Assembly (NCBI GenBank): GCA_964510315.1
Contig: CAZEAP010000041.1
Coordinates: forward strand, 1-23,267
Source: CAZEAP01 sp964510315
GTDB taxonomy: Bacteria > Planctomycetota > Brocadiia > SM23-32
Direction: 5' to 3'
Length of the DNA stretch: 23,267 nt
Shown here: piece after piece, positions 6,912 to 14,501 of the stretch
Layout: the number at the start of each line of letters is the position of its first letter
Numbering within the stretch: position 1 is the first letter of the stretch
The notes under the pieces: generated by a model
Databases searched by the model: none
Seen by the model: only the letters and a program-made list of their open reading frames with translations
Told to the model about the DNA's origin: nothing
Made by a program: the position numbers and the translations under genes

Positions 6912-7045
6912 AAACTCCCGACAGGCGAAAAGGAAACGAAAAACGCCAGACACTGATTAACACTGATAGACACAGATAGAAGACCGCCGGAAGTTCTGGA
7001 ACTGATTTGTAGAAAGCATCCCCCGGCACTCGGATCGGCCCGGCG
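6912..7045 (+). repeat. 135-bp direct repeat, copy 2
   Basis: 134-bp partner of the copy 102 bp upstream. The spacer between them carries the GGCGCC hairpin. A short piece of the same phrase recurs beyond the Kelch gene. Confidence 0.9.
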
Positions 7046-7096
7046 CCCGCCAACGACGCCCTTGCTTCTCGGGAGGCCATCTGCGCGTGACCAAAC

Positions 7097-7204
7097 GGCG
7101 AGATTCTTCGCTCGCTGAAACTGCGCTTGCTCAGAAGGACACTTTAGGCGGTGCTCCGGCGGATCGCACATCATTTCTACAGAGCAGATTGAAGGCTGAA
7201 TCTC
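7097..7204 (-). repeat. Composite hairpin repeat, short middle copy
   Basis: Shares with the window-edge repeats the ordered blocks GCTCTGTAGAAATG, ATCCGCCGGAGCA, TGTCCTTCTGAGC and GAATCTCGCCG, read on the minus strand. It lacks the CCCGCC-TGT-GGCGGG stem and everything distal to it, so it is a reduced form. The FAD oxidoreductase gene runs into it and uses its TAG. A GAAGGCT heptamer is present, here in reverse sense relative to the gene. Confidence 0.75.
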
Positions 7205-8589
7205 ACGCCCAACTGCGCAAGGCATTCGTGAAGTTCCTTGCCGTCGAACTCGCGGGGGGAGGTGGAGCGGGCGGCGGCCCGGGCGGCTGCGAGGCCGGCG
7301 GCCTGGCCGGTGGCCATGCAGACGCCCGTGACGCGGTAGGAGGCATGGGCGTGGTGGGAGCCGGAAATGCAGCGGCCGGCGAAAAGCAGCCCGTCCAGCT
7401 CCCGGGGCACGAGGCAGCGGTAGGGAATGTCGTAGCCGGCCACTTTCGCCGAACGTGCCCTCTCGGGCAGGCTCGGCGTCGGGTCCTCGGGATCAATCTC
7501 GTGGACGTCCAGGGGGAAGCCGGCGCAGGTAACCGCGTCGTCGAAGCGTCGGCCCTCCAGGACGTCGTCCAACTCCAGGCGGTATTGCCCTTCCAGGCGC
7601 CGGCTCTCGCGGACGCCGATCTGCGGCCCGGTCTGCGAGAGCCGCACGTTCTCGAGACCCGGCACCTTGCGCAGCGCCGGCAGAAAGACCTCGTGCACCT
7701 GCTCGCGGGCCTCCACAGTCGCGCGGGTCAGTTTGCGCGTGTCGGTCGCGTCGTAGCGATAGACGTGGGTCGCCTGCACGACGGCCACCCTATTAGCCGG
7801 CAGCGCGATGAACGCGGGCGTCCCGTGGCGCTGCGCTCCGTAGGGCAGCTCGATGCCGAGCCCGTGCTCCTCGACGGCCCGTTCCAGGTCCTCGATGATG
7901 CCGTGCGTCCCCACCTCGTCGGCGGTGCGGTCGCCAAGAGCCTCGAACCCGGCGATCTCGAACATCAGCGTCATCGGCTGGCAGGCGCCGTCCTCCGGGC
8001 GGCCCATCTGGAAGGGCACCCCTGCGCGCGCGGCCACGTCGCCGTCGCCGGTGCAATCGATCACGACCTTGCCCAGCACCGCCTCCCGCCCTGACTTGCC
8101 CTGCACGATCACGCCGGCGACCCTACCGCCTTCGACTATCGGGTCGGCGACCTGGCAGTGGTACCAGAACTCGACCCCGGCCTCGCGCGCCATGCGCTCG
8201 AGCACGTTCTTCATCTGCTCGATGTCGAAGACGTGCAGGCCCTTCTTGCGCCACGCGCCGCGGGCCTCGAGGCGCTGTATCAGCCGATCAACGATCCAGC
8301 CCTTGTAGGGCTCGAAAAACGGGTTCACCAGCCCTGCGGTCCACGTGCCGCCGAGCATCCCGTGGCGCTCCACGATCAGCGCCGAGGCGCCCTGCTCGGC
8401 CGCCGCCAGAGCCGCGCCGACGCCCGACGGCCCGCCGCCGGCAACCACCACGTCCCACTGCCCCGCCACCGGCGTCTCGCGGGGCGCCTCCCGCACGGCT
8501 CGCCGCCCGTCCCGGATCCGCGTGTCGTGCGGCTGTATGCCCCGCCACGTCAGGCCGTCGACCTTCTCTTGCCCGCTCTCGTCCGCCAT
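7177..8589 (-). CDS. FAD-dependent oxidoreductase (FAD_oxidored family)
   Basis: 470-residue flavoprotein. A Rossmann dinucleotide motif WDVVVAGGGPSGVGAALAA (45-63) is followed by IVERHGMLGGTW (72-83). Mid-protein IDCTGDGDVAARAG and the C-terminal LLFAGRCISGSHHAHASYRV with ATGQAAGLAAA are typical of the PF12831 group, whose members sit in sugar or aromatic catabolic clusters with poorly known substrates. No signal peptide is seen; it is probably cytoplasmic. The start ATG follows an AGGGGTG-type site. The last eight residues (RFSLQSAL) and the stop are encoded by the adjoining repeat. The core fold looks complete, so activity may survive. It is divergent from the Kelch gene. Confidence 0.9.
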   Translation of the reverse strand: MADESGQEKVDGLTWRGIQPHDTRIRDGRRAVREAPRETPVAGQWDVVVAGGGPSGVGAALAAAEQGASALIVERHGMLGGTWTAGLVNPFFEPYKGWIVDRLIQRLEARGAWRKKGLHVFDIEQMKNVLERMAREAGVEFWYHCQVADPIVEGGRVAGVIVQGKSGREAVLGKVVIDCTGDGDVAARAGVPFQMGRPEDGACQPMTLMFEIAGFEALGDRTADEVGTHGIIEDLERAVEEHGLGIELPYGAQRHGTPAFIALPANRVAVVQATHVYRYDATDTRKLTRATVEAREQVHEVFLPALRKVPGLENVRLSQTGPQIGVRESRRLEGQYRLELDDVLEGRRFDDAVTCAGFPLDVHEIDPEDPTPSLPERARSAKVAGYDIPYRCLVPRELDGLLFAGRCISGSHHAHASYRVTGVCMATGQAAGLAAARAAARSTSPREFDGKELHECLAQLGVRFSLQSAL

Positions 8590-8996
8590 TGGTCTTCACA
8601 CCCCTTCTGTCGCGTTTGCTACCGAAGTCCCAGGTGATCCGCCGGGCCGCAGCACGGACAACCCGCAACCCCGGACGCCGCCGCGTTCCCAAAGCATTGT
8701 AACCGCTCGGCGAAAGCCCCGCAGCACAAAGCCCCTTGCCGGGGGTTTGCGCGCCCGGGAGTGCGCTGCACCCCTGGCCGGGGCGGAATCGGTTTGGGCG
8801 GGGCGCCCGGGGGATCGGACCCGGGCTCTCCTGCGGTTTACTTCTGCCCTTCGGCGTGCTCAGGGCCCTGGTCTTTCAAGGCTTCCACTCGCAGTTTTCG
8901 GCCGGCCGATTTGCACGCGGCGGAAAGGCCGATACAATGGCCCGGCCGGCGATGCGCCGGCAGGCAAGTCCCGGTTCAAACCGATGGGAGTGAACG
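8590..8996. other. Divergent intergenic region
   Basis: About 400 nt between two divergent genes without a credible gene. It is very GC-rich in the middle, contains a likely promoter for the Kelch gene, a TACAAT hexamer on the minus strand (8696-8701) without a good -35, and a 15-nt T-arm-like sequence, AAGTCCCGGTTCAAA (8966-8980). Confidence 0.55.
8910..8938 (+). promoter_or_regulatory. Predicted promoter of the Kelch gene
   Basis: TTTGCA and TACAAT are spaced by 17 nt, about 58 nt before the start codon. The -10 is a good match and the -35 moderate. Confidence 0.4.
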
Positions 8997-10007
8997 ATGG
9001 GCATCGGAGTGGGCGAGGGAGAGTTCCTCTGGGCGATCGGGGGAAAGATCGAGCACGAACACACGGTGGCCGACACCACCGTCTACAGCGTCACCGAAGA
9101 CCGGTGGTACAGCAGCGCGAACGGCGAACTGGCCCCCATGCCCATCGCCGTACAGGGCGCCGGATGGACGATTCACGAGGGTCGTATCTACTGCTTCGGC
9201 GGGAAGACCGAGGCCCACAGCGGCTGCTCGGCCGCCGTGCAGGTCTACAGCATCCGCGACGACGAGTGGACCCTCGCCGAGGAGATGCCCGCCGCCCGCA
9301 GCAAGCTCGGGAAGTTCTATCCCGTCGTGGACGGCCGCTACCTCTACCTGTTCGGCGGCGACACCGCCGAGGGCCGCTTCCACCGGGTCGGCTGGAACTG
9401 GTGCTACGATCTGGAAGCCGACCGGTGGGACACCCAGCCCGCCGACGCGCCCTACTCCCAGTCCTTTCCCCTGCCCTCCTTCCACGACGGCTGGCTCTAC
9501 TACGCCACCGGCAACACCCAGCGCAAGGGGGGCCAGAACGACTACCCCGGTGCGCTAAACCAGCGCTACAACCCCACCGAGGACCGCTGGCAGGTGGTTG
9601 CGCCGTGCCCCTACCCGGTCACCGACGGCTCGGGCGACAAGTGGGGGGATGAGCTGCACTTCCTGGGCGGCTGGAACACCAACACGGAGTTCTACCACGA
9701 GGGGGCCGACCACTACGCGGGTCCCGTCAAGCGGCTGCACGCCATATACAATTACGAGAGCAACGCCTGGCGCTACGCCCCGCAACTGCCCGGCCACTGG
9801 CATCACGGCGGCTGCCGTGCGACCGACCGCCACCTGTGGCGCTATCTGGGCACCATCGACGAGGAGGCCGGCGAGGGGACCGACCAGCACACCAACCGCA
9901 TCTTCCGGTGGGACGGGGAGCAGTGGGACGAGATGGCCCCCGCCCCGGTCAAGAAGATGAACTTCGGCACCATCCGCTCGGAGATGGGCCCCCGGGAAAC
10001 CGGCTGA
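8997..10007 (+). CDS. Kelch-repeat beta-propeller protein
   Basis: 336 residues made of Kelch blades. Double glycines occur at 15-16, 68-69, 120-121 and 224-225, and the spaced tryptophans that close each blade at 37, 91, 144, 198, 258 and 310 (for example VYSVTEDRWYSS, WCYDLEADRWDT, YNPTEDRWQVV). About six blades are expected. There is no signal peptide or anchor, so it appears cytosolic unless secreted another way. Kelch propellers bind ligands or partner proteins; a few are sugar epimerases or galactose-oxidase relatives, but no catalytic signature is visible. GGGAG lies 6 nt before the ATG. It faces the Nudix gene convergently. Confidence 0.85.
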   Translation: MGIGVGEGEFLWAIGGKIEHEHTVADTTVYSVTEDRWYSSANGELAPMPIAVQGAGWTIHEGRIYCFGGKTEAHSGCSAAVQVYSIRDDEWTLAEEMPAARSKLGKFYPVVDGRYLYLFGGDTAEGRFHRVGWNWCYDLEADRWDTQPADAPYSQSFPLPSFHDGWLYYATGNTQRKGGQNDYPGALNQRYNPTEDRWQVVAPCPYPVTDGSGDKWGDELHFLGGWNTNTEFYHEGADHYAGPVKRLHAIYNYESNAWRYAPQLPGHWHHGGCRATDRHLWRYLGTIDEEAGEGTDQHTNRIFRWDGEQWDEMAPAPVKKMNFGTIRSEMGPRETG

Positions 10008-10040
10008 GGCCGGGCAGCCCCTTAGAACATCGGCGGCGTG

Positions 10041-10072
10041 GGGGGGCTTGTCCGCCTGCCGTGCGGCCCCCC
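10041..10072 (+). terminator. GC hairpin between convergent genes
   Basis: GGGGGGC and GCCCCCC form a 7-bp stem around an 18-nt loop shortly after the Kelch stop. No T tract follows, so termination is only a guess. Confidence 0.3.
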
Positions 10073-10091
10073 TGAGACGGCCGGGACGCAG

Positions 10092-10113
10092 ATTGACACT
10101 GATAGACAAAGAT
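10092..10113 (+). repeat. Partial third copy of the ACACTGATAGACA repeat phrase
   Basis: ATTGACACTGATAGACAAAGAT matches 6720-6741 and 6956-6977 with two substitutions. It lies in the convergent Kelch/Nudix gap, showing that the phrase is dispersed and not confined to the direct repeat pair. Confidence 0.6.
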
Positions 10114-10205
10114 CAACGAACTACGGACCCGCAAACATTCCCAAGCTGGGGAGTCTCGGGCCGTCTCACTTGCGCAACCCGGTTAGGCCGGCGGCCGACG
10201 CGGGC

Positions 10206-10697
10206 TCAGGGCGTGTCGGCCGGCTCGTCCTCGTGGACCACGTAACGGGGGGTCGGGGGCGGGTCGGCGAGGCCCTCCCGCAGGAAGCTGGGATAGAGGT
10301 TCATCCCGGGCAGGTCGGCCACGTCTCGCCACTCGAAGATCAGCCGCATGCCCTGGTCCTCGCCGTAGAAATACCCCTCCCGCTCGTAGAGACCGCTTTC
10401 CGGCGGGAAGGAAACCAGGAAGAAGGTGGCCAGTTCGTGGTAGCGCATCCCTTCGTGCCGGAAGAAGTTCTCGACGAACCACAGCAGTCTCTCGACGCGG
10501 GCCTTCACGTGGAGTTCTTCCTCCAGCTCACGGCGGACGGCTTCCCGGCTGGATTCCATCAGCTCCACCCGCCCGCCCGGCATGGACCAGTAGTCCTTAC
10601 CCTCCACCTGGTGAAGGAGGACGCGGCCCTCGTGGAGGGCGACGGCGGCCGTGCGGTAGTTGAAGCGCAGGTCGTCCGCGTCGAAGGTTATCATCAC
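10206..10697 (-). CDS. Nudix hydrolase
   Basis: 163 residues with a clear Nudix box. GGRVELMESS, then REAVRRELEEELHV, gives G42, E48, R56, E57, E60 and E61 of the GX5EX7REUXEEXGU pattern; the usual late Gly is His63. The catalytic glutamates bind Mg2+ and hydrolyse a nucleoside diphosphate linked to another group, and many relatives are housecleaning or sugar-nucleotide hydrolases. A GTG start is preferred over the next ATG because GAGGA lies 7 nt upstream of it. Last gene of a minus-strand run, 34 nt after the Gfo/Idh gene. The substrate is unknown. Confidence 0.9.
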   Translation of the reverse strand: MMITFDADDLRFNYRTAAVALHEGRVLLHQVEGKDYWSMPGGRVELMESSREAVRRELEEELHVKARVERLLWFVENFFRHEGMRYHELATFFLVSFPPESGLYEREGYFYGEDQGMRLIFEWRDVADLPGMNLYPSFLREGLADPPPTPRYVVHEDEPADTP

Positions 10698-10731
10698 CGG
10701 TCTGTCCTCGGCTGTGTTCGCCCGGGCCCGC

Positions 10732-11766
10732 TCAGCCCTCCAGCCGCACCTCTCCTCCCTCGGCGGCGCTGCGGTAGAGGGCGTCTATGATCATCTGGAC
10801 CTTCAGGGCGTCCTCAGGGTCCACGGGCACGGGTCCTTCCCCGCGAACCGCATCGAGGAAAGCCTCCAGGTGCCCGGCCCCGGAGATAGGGTGGAGGACG
10901 GTCTCGGCGAAGGTGTCGCCGATCTCGCCCCAGACCCTCGCTTCGAACTCGTAGGTGCCGCCGACCGAGCGATGGGTGGCCCCGGCCTTCAGGCCGTATA
11001 CGCTGGTGGACATGTCCTCGCGCCACTCGCTGTTGGTCGCCCACGAAGCTTCCAGAGAGAGGGAGGCGCCGTTCTTGAAGCGCACGAACCCGGCCGCCAG
11101 GTCCTCCACCGAATAGTCCTGTCCGTGCTCCTCGGCGATGCGTCTGCCCAGCATGCCGTAGGTGGTTCCGGTGACGGCGACCGGCTGGGGGTGGCCCATC
11201 AGCCAGAGGGCCAGGTCGATGCGATGGACTCCGAGGTCTATGAGGGGTCCCCCGCCGGCCAGTTCCCTGTCGCCGAACCAGCCCCGCCACGGGATGCCCC
11301 GGTTGCGCATCCAGCGGGTCCGGGCGAAGTATATCTGCCCCAGCAGCCCCTCGTCCACGACGCTTTTGAGCGCGCGGGCGTGGCCGTCGGCCCGGTAGGA
11401 GAGGTTGATGGTGAGTTTCCGGCCGGTTTTCCGGGCCGTCTCGATCATCCGGCGGCCCTCCTCGGCGCACATGGCCATCGGCTTCTCGCAGAAGACGTCC
11501 ACGCCGCCCTCCATGCACCGGATGCTCTGGCCGGCGTGGAACTTGTTGGGGGTGGCGATGTAGACGGCGTCCACCACGTCGGCCTCCAGCATCTCCTCCA
11601 CCGTCTCGAAGGCGGTCAGCTCGTGTTCTTCCTCGGCTCGGGCGCGGGCCTCCTTGCTGGTGTCGACGGCCGCGGTGACCTGGACTCCTCCCATTTCGGC
11701 GGCACGCCGGGCCCTGCCGCGGCCCATGCCGCCGAACCCGACGACGCCGAATCGGACTGCACTCAT
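10732..11766 (-). CDS. Gfo/Idh/MocA family oxidoreductase
   Basis: 344-residue NAD(P)-dependent dehydrogenase. The N-terminal Rossmann motif is FGVVGFGGMGRGRA (6-19), ATPNKFHA (71-78) leads to the catalytic-lysine motif CEKPMAM (93-99, K95), and the substrate-domain signature GGGPLIDLGVHRIDLALWL (171-189) supplies His181. Family members oxidise or reduce sugars, inositols and their acids. A consensus AAAGGAG precedes the ATG. Flanked closely by a URO-D-like gene upstream (31 nt) and a Nudix gene downstream, so the three probably form one transcript. The sugar acted on cannot be read from sequence. Confidence 0.93.
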   Translation of the reverse strand: MSAVRFGVVGFGGMGRGRARRAAEMGGVQVTAAVDTSKEARARAEEEHELTAFETVEEMLEADVVDAVYIATPNKFHAGQSIRCMEGGVDVFCEKPMAMCAEEGRRMIETARKTGRKLTINLSYRADGHARALKSVVDEGLLGQIYFARTRWMRNRGIPWRGWFGDRELAGGGPLIDLGVHRIDLALWLMGHPQPVAVTGTTYGMLGRRIAEEHGQDYSVEDLAAGFVRFKNGASLSLEASWATNSEWREDMSTSVYGLKAGATHRSVGGTYEFEARVWGEIGDTFAETVLHPISGAGHLEAFLDAVRGEGPVPVDPEDALKVQMIIDALYRSAAEGGEVRLEG

Positions 11767-11797
11767 TGAAGCTCCTTTCAGGCTCTACGGTAAGAGC

Positions 11798-12835
11798 CTA
11801 CGGTTCCACGCCGACGGCCGGCAGCCGGGGTTCCAGTTCCTTCCACACCTCCGGGGCGCCGTATTTGACGAACGCCCTGCAGGCGATGTCCTGCCACTCA
11901 GCATCAAGGCCTATGGCTTCGTTCCCCCCGTAATAGCCGGCGATGAAGCCTCCGCCTTCGGAGCCGAGCTGTTCGATCATGCGCCGGGCGTCGGCCTCGA
12001 TGGCCTCCGGGTCGCGGCTCTGGAGGGTCTTCTGGATGTCCACCGGGCACCAGAAAGCGACGCGCCCTCCGAACTCCTCCGCCAGCTTCCCGATGCCGTA
12101 GAGGCGCGGCTGGTCGAACTGGAACACGTCGATGCCGGCCTCCAGCAGGTCTTCCATCACCTCGTAGACGTAGCCGCAGGAGTGCATGAACACGAAAAGG
12201 CCGTTCTCGCGGGCGGTTCGGCAGAGCCGCTCGAAGCCGCCTTTGAACAGCCTGCGCCAGACTTCCGGGCGCACAAAAAGCTGCTCCTGTGTGCCCCAGT
12301 CCTCGGGGAACATGATGCAGTCGGCTCCCGCTTCGGCCAGTCCACGTATCCCGTGATGAAGCTGCTCCTCCACCATCATGAGGAGCTTCTCGGCCTTGTC
12401 CGGTTCCGCCATCACGTCCATCAGGAAGTTGTCGATGCGTCTCATCTTGCGGGCGATGTTAAACGGGAACCCGGGCAGGCCGCCGATCCGGAACTTCCCG
12501 GGGCAGGAAGCGTACCTCTCGGCCGGCTGCTCGTAGCGCTCCGGCAGGCTGTAGTCGGGCAGCTCGATCTGGTCCAGCCGGTCCCACTCCTCCACCGCAC
12601 CGCAGGCCACCTCGCCCTTGCTGAACCCCTCGATGCGCGCCCAGGTGTTGCCCCACTCGTCTGTGCGCTCCTCGCCCCCCGACTCCACCTCTTGCCAGCC
12701 GGTGGCGGGGTGGTCGGGGTCCGGGCCGGGATGCGCCCAGCAGAAATCGTGGGGATAGGGGTCGGGCAGGCCCATCGCGACGCGCTCCGGGCCTTCGAAG
12801 GTGACCGTTCTGCGCACGATCTCGCGGCTGTCCAT
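11798..12835 (-). CDS. URO-D superfamily protein with HxC motif
   Basis: 345 residues of the uroporphyrinogen decarboxylase/corrinoid methyltransferase superfamily. Signatures are MFPEDWGTQEQLFVRPEVW (175-193), FMHSCGYVYEVMEDLLEAG (216-234) and DVFQFDQP (236-243). HSC (218-220) matches the zinc-binding HxC of MtaA/MtbA-type methyltransferases; the expected third ligand, a late Cys, is not evident (GGGFIAGYYGGN, 294-305). It may act on a methylated or carboxylated small molecule. GAGG precedes the ATG. First gene of the minus-strand run and divergent from the sulfatase over 142 nt. It is distinct from the other URO-D-like protein in this window, which lacks HxC. Confidence 0.87.
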   Translation of the reverse strand: MDSREIVRRTVTFEGPERVAMGLPDPYPHDFCWAHPGPDPDHPATGWQEVESGGEERTDEWGNTWARIEGFSKGEVACGAVEEWDRLDQIELPDYSLPERYEQPAERYASCPGKFRIGGLPGFPFNIARKMRRIDNFLMDVMAEPDKAEKLLMMVEEQLHHGIRGLAEAGADCIMFPEDWGTQEQLFVRPEVWRRLFKGGFERLCRTARENGLFVFMHSCGYVYEVMEDLLEAGIDVFQFDQPRLYGIGKLAEEFGGRVAFWCPVDIQKTLQSRDPEAIEADARRMIEQLGSEGGGFIAGYYGGNEAIGLDAEWQDIACRAFVKYGAPEVWKELEPRLPAVGVEP

Positions 12836-12909
12836 GGCTTGCCTCGTCGGGTTGAATCGGTGGTTCTAACCGGCCAGAGAAGGAACCGCAAGTGGGCGAC
12901 GCATTATCT

Positions 12910-12938
12910 TTGCCCTCCCGGCCCGGTTCGGTTATTCT
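12910..12938 (+). promoter_or_regulatory. Predicted promoter of the sulfatase gene
   Basis: TTGCCC and TATTCT spaced by 17 nt, about 39 nt before the sulfatase ATG. The pattern closely resembles that before MutS2. Confidence 0.45.
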
Positions 12939-12977
12939 CCCGGCGCAAGGCCCCGAATTCAACCTGCGGAGATCCTC

Positions 12978-14363
12978 ATGGCAAAGGAGCCCCCCAACCT
13001 GCTGCTCGTCTTCGCCGACCAGATGCGCGCGCACGCCATGGGCTGCGCCGGCAACCCCGAGGTCCTCACCCCCAACCTCGACCGCCTGGCCGGACAGGGG
13101 GTGATGTTCGAGAACGCCGTGGCCAACTGCCCGGTCTGCACGCCCAGCCGCGGGTCCCTGCTGACGGGGCTCTGGCCGACGGCACACCGGGCGCTCACCA
13201 ATGACATGCCCGTCCGGACGGACGTTCCCGCCCTGGGCACCTGTCTGCGGGAGGCGGGCTACCGCACCGGCTACATCGGCAAGTGGCACCTCGGCGGGGT
13301 GCCGCGCGACCGGTTCATCCCCCCCGGCCCGGAGCGGCTGGGGTTCGACGACTACTGGGCGGCATGGAACTGCGCCCACAGCTACTTCGACGGGAAATAT
13401 CACCTCGACACCCCAGAGGTGTACACCTTCGAGGGATACGAGCCGGACGGCCAGACGGACCTGGCGCTTCGGTTCATGGAACGATACCGAGGCGAGCCCT
13501 GGGCTCTGGTGGTCTCCTTCGGCACGCCGCACGCACCCTACCACCAGGTGCCCGACCGGTGGCTGGCCGGATACGACGCGGAGAGCCTGGAGCTGCGGGA
13601 CAACGTGCCCGGCGACAGCGAGGAGGACCGGGAGCGAGGACGCCTTACCATGGCCCGCTACTACGCCGCCGTCTCCGCGCTGGACCACGACCTCGGGCGG
13701 ATGCTCTCCGCGCTGGAGCGGCTGGAGGTAGAGGAGCGGACGCTGGTGGTCTTCACCTCCGATCACGGCGACATGCTCGGTTCCCAGGGGCGAACCAAAA
13801 AGGAGCAGCCGTGGGACGAGGCCGTCCTGGTGCCCCTGCTGATGCGGTGTCCCTCCCTGCTGCCCTCGGGCGTCCGAACTCGCGCGGTGGCCGGCATCAT
13901 GGACGTGACCCCGACCCTGCTGGACCTCCTGGGCCGTCCGGTTCCGGAGTCCATGCAGGGAAGGAGCCTGGCCGTCAGCGCACGCGGAAAAGCGGAAGAA
14001 GAGTCCGGTTCGGCGCCGCTCGGCATACTGATCCCGGTCGACCAGGCGGTGGCCCAGGGTGTGCCGGAGTGGCGGGGTGTGCGCACGGAACGCTACACCT
14101 ACGCGCGTCGCCGAGGCGGCGACGGCTGGCTGCTCTACGACAACCAGGAGGACCCGCTGCAGCAGAACAACCTGATCGAGGAGCCTTCCGCCGCCGCTCT
14201 GAGGGAAAGCATGGAAGCGGAACTCGCCCGCTGGCTCGACCGCCTGGAGGACCCGTTCCTGCCCTGGCAGGACATGGTCCGCCGGGCCGACCTGGTAGAT
14301 GGCTGGCACGAAAGGGAACGCTACATGCACCCCGACGACCCCCGCCTCATCGGCTCCGGTTGA
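12978..14363 (+). CDS. Type I (formylglycine) sulfatase
   Basis: 461-residue member of the alkaline-phosphatase-like sulfatases, which hydrolyse sulfate esters or related phosphonates. The modification motif CTPSRGSLLTG (54-64) supplies Cys54 for formylglycine conversion. Other active-site elements are D14/Q15 in FADQMR, GKWHLGG (101-107, K102 and H104), H185 in GTPHAPY, D262/H263 in TSDHGDMLGSQG, and K274/K275. No signal peptide, so it would act in the cytoplasm, on an imported sulfated sugar or small ester. GGAG lies 7 nt before the ATG. It needs a formylglycine-generating enzyme, which is not in this window. Divergent from the URO-D, Gfo/Idh and Nudix run. Confidence 0.93.
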   Translation: MAKEPPNLLLVFADQMRAHAMGCAGNPEVLTPNLDRLAGQGVMFENAVANCPVCTPSRGSLLTGLWPTAHRALTNDMPVRTDVPALGTCLREAGYRTGYIGKWHLGGVPRDRFIPPGPERLGFDDYWAAWNCAHSYFDGKYHLDTPEVYTFEGYEPDGQTDLALRFMERYRGEPWALVVSFGTPHAPYHQVPDRWLAGYDAESLELRDNVPGDSEEDRERGRLTMARYYAAVSALDHDLGRMLSALERLEVEERTLVVFTSDHGDMLGSQGRTKKEQPWDEAVLVPLLMRCPSLLPSGVRTRAVAGIMDVTPTLLDLLGRPVPESMQGRSLAVSARGKAEEESGSAPLGILIPVDQAVAQGVPEWRGVRTERYTYARRRGGDGWLLYDNQEDPLQQNNLIEEPSAAALRESMEAELARWLDRLEDPFLPWQDMVRRADLVDGWHERERYMHPDDPRLIGSG

Positions 14364-14372
14364 GGCTGCACC

Positions 14373-14398
14373 GAAGGCCGACATGCCCTCCGGCCTTC
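14373..14398 (+). terminator. 8-bp hairpin after the sulfatase gene
   Basis: GAAGGCCG and CGGCCTTC pair perfectly around a 10-nt loop, 9 nt after the stop. No T run, so it may serve as a weak or Rho-assisted terminator ahead of the mntP promoter. Confidence 0.4.
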
Positions 14399-14422
14399 CG
14401 ATCATCGGCCGGGGCCCCTCCA

Positions 14423-14451
14423 CTGACATCCGCACACGCTCCCGGTATACT
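14423..14451 (+). promoter_or_regulatory. Predicted promoter of the mntP operon
   Basis: CTGACA and a perfect TATACT are 17 nt apart, which predicts a leader of about 44 nt. That is too short for the yybP-ykoY manganese riboswitch often found before mntP, so another control is expected. Confidence 0.6.
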
Positions 14452-14501
14452 GGACGTCTGAAGCGGCCGCTCGCAACCGAATATCCGCCGAGACCGAGAC
14501 C

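Larger units (their letters stand above)
6653..7086. other. Gene-free repeat tract
   Basis: No credible gene is seen on either strand. The tract holds two long direct repeats, the CATGCTGAGGCGCC-type hairpin GGCGCCT-TCTCTTC-AGGCGCC (6831-6851), and spacer sequence. Frames crossing it encode low-complexity peptides with no family resemblance. Confidence 0.7.

Noticed and set aside
6653..7086. CRISPR array
   Set aside because: Only two long direct repeats with one spacer, no short regular repeat-spacer pattern and no cas genes.
14364..14501. yybP-ykoY manganese riboswitch before mntP
   Set aside because: Predicted leader is only about 44 nt and the required helices and conserved loops are not seen.
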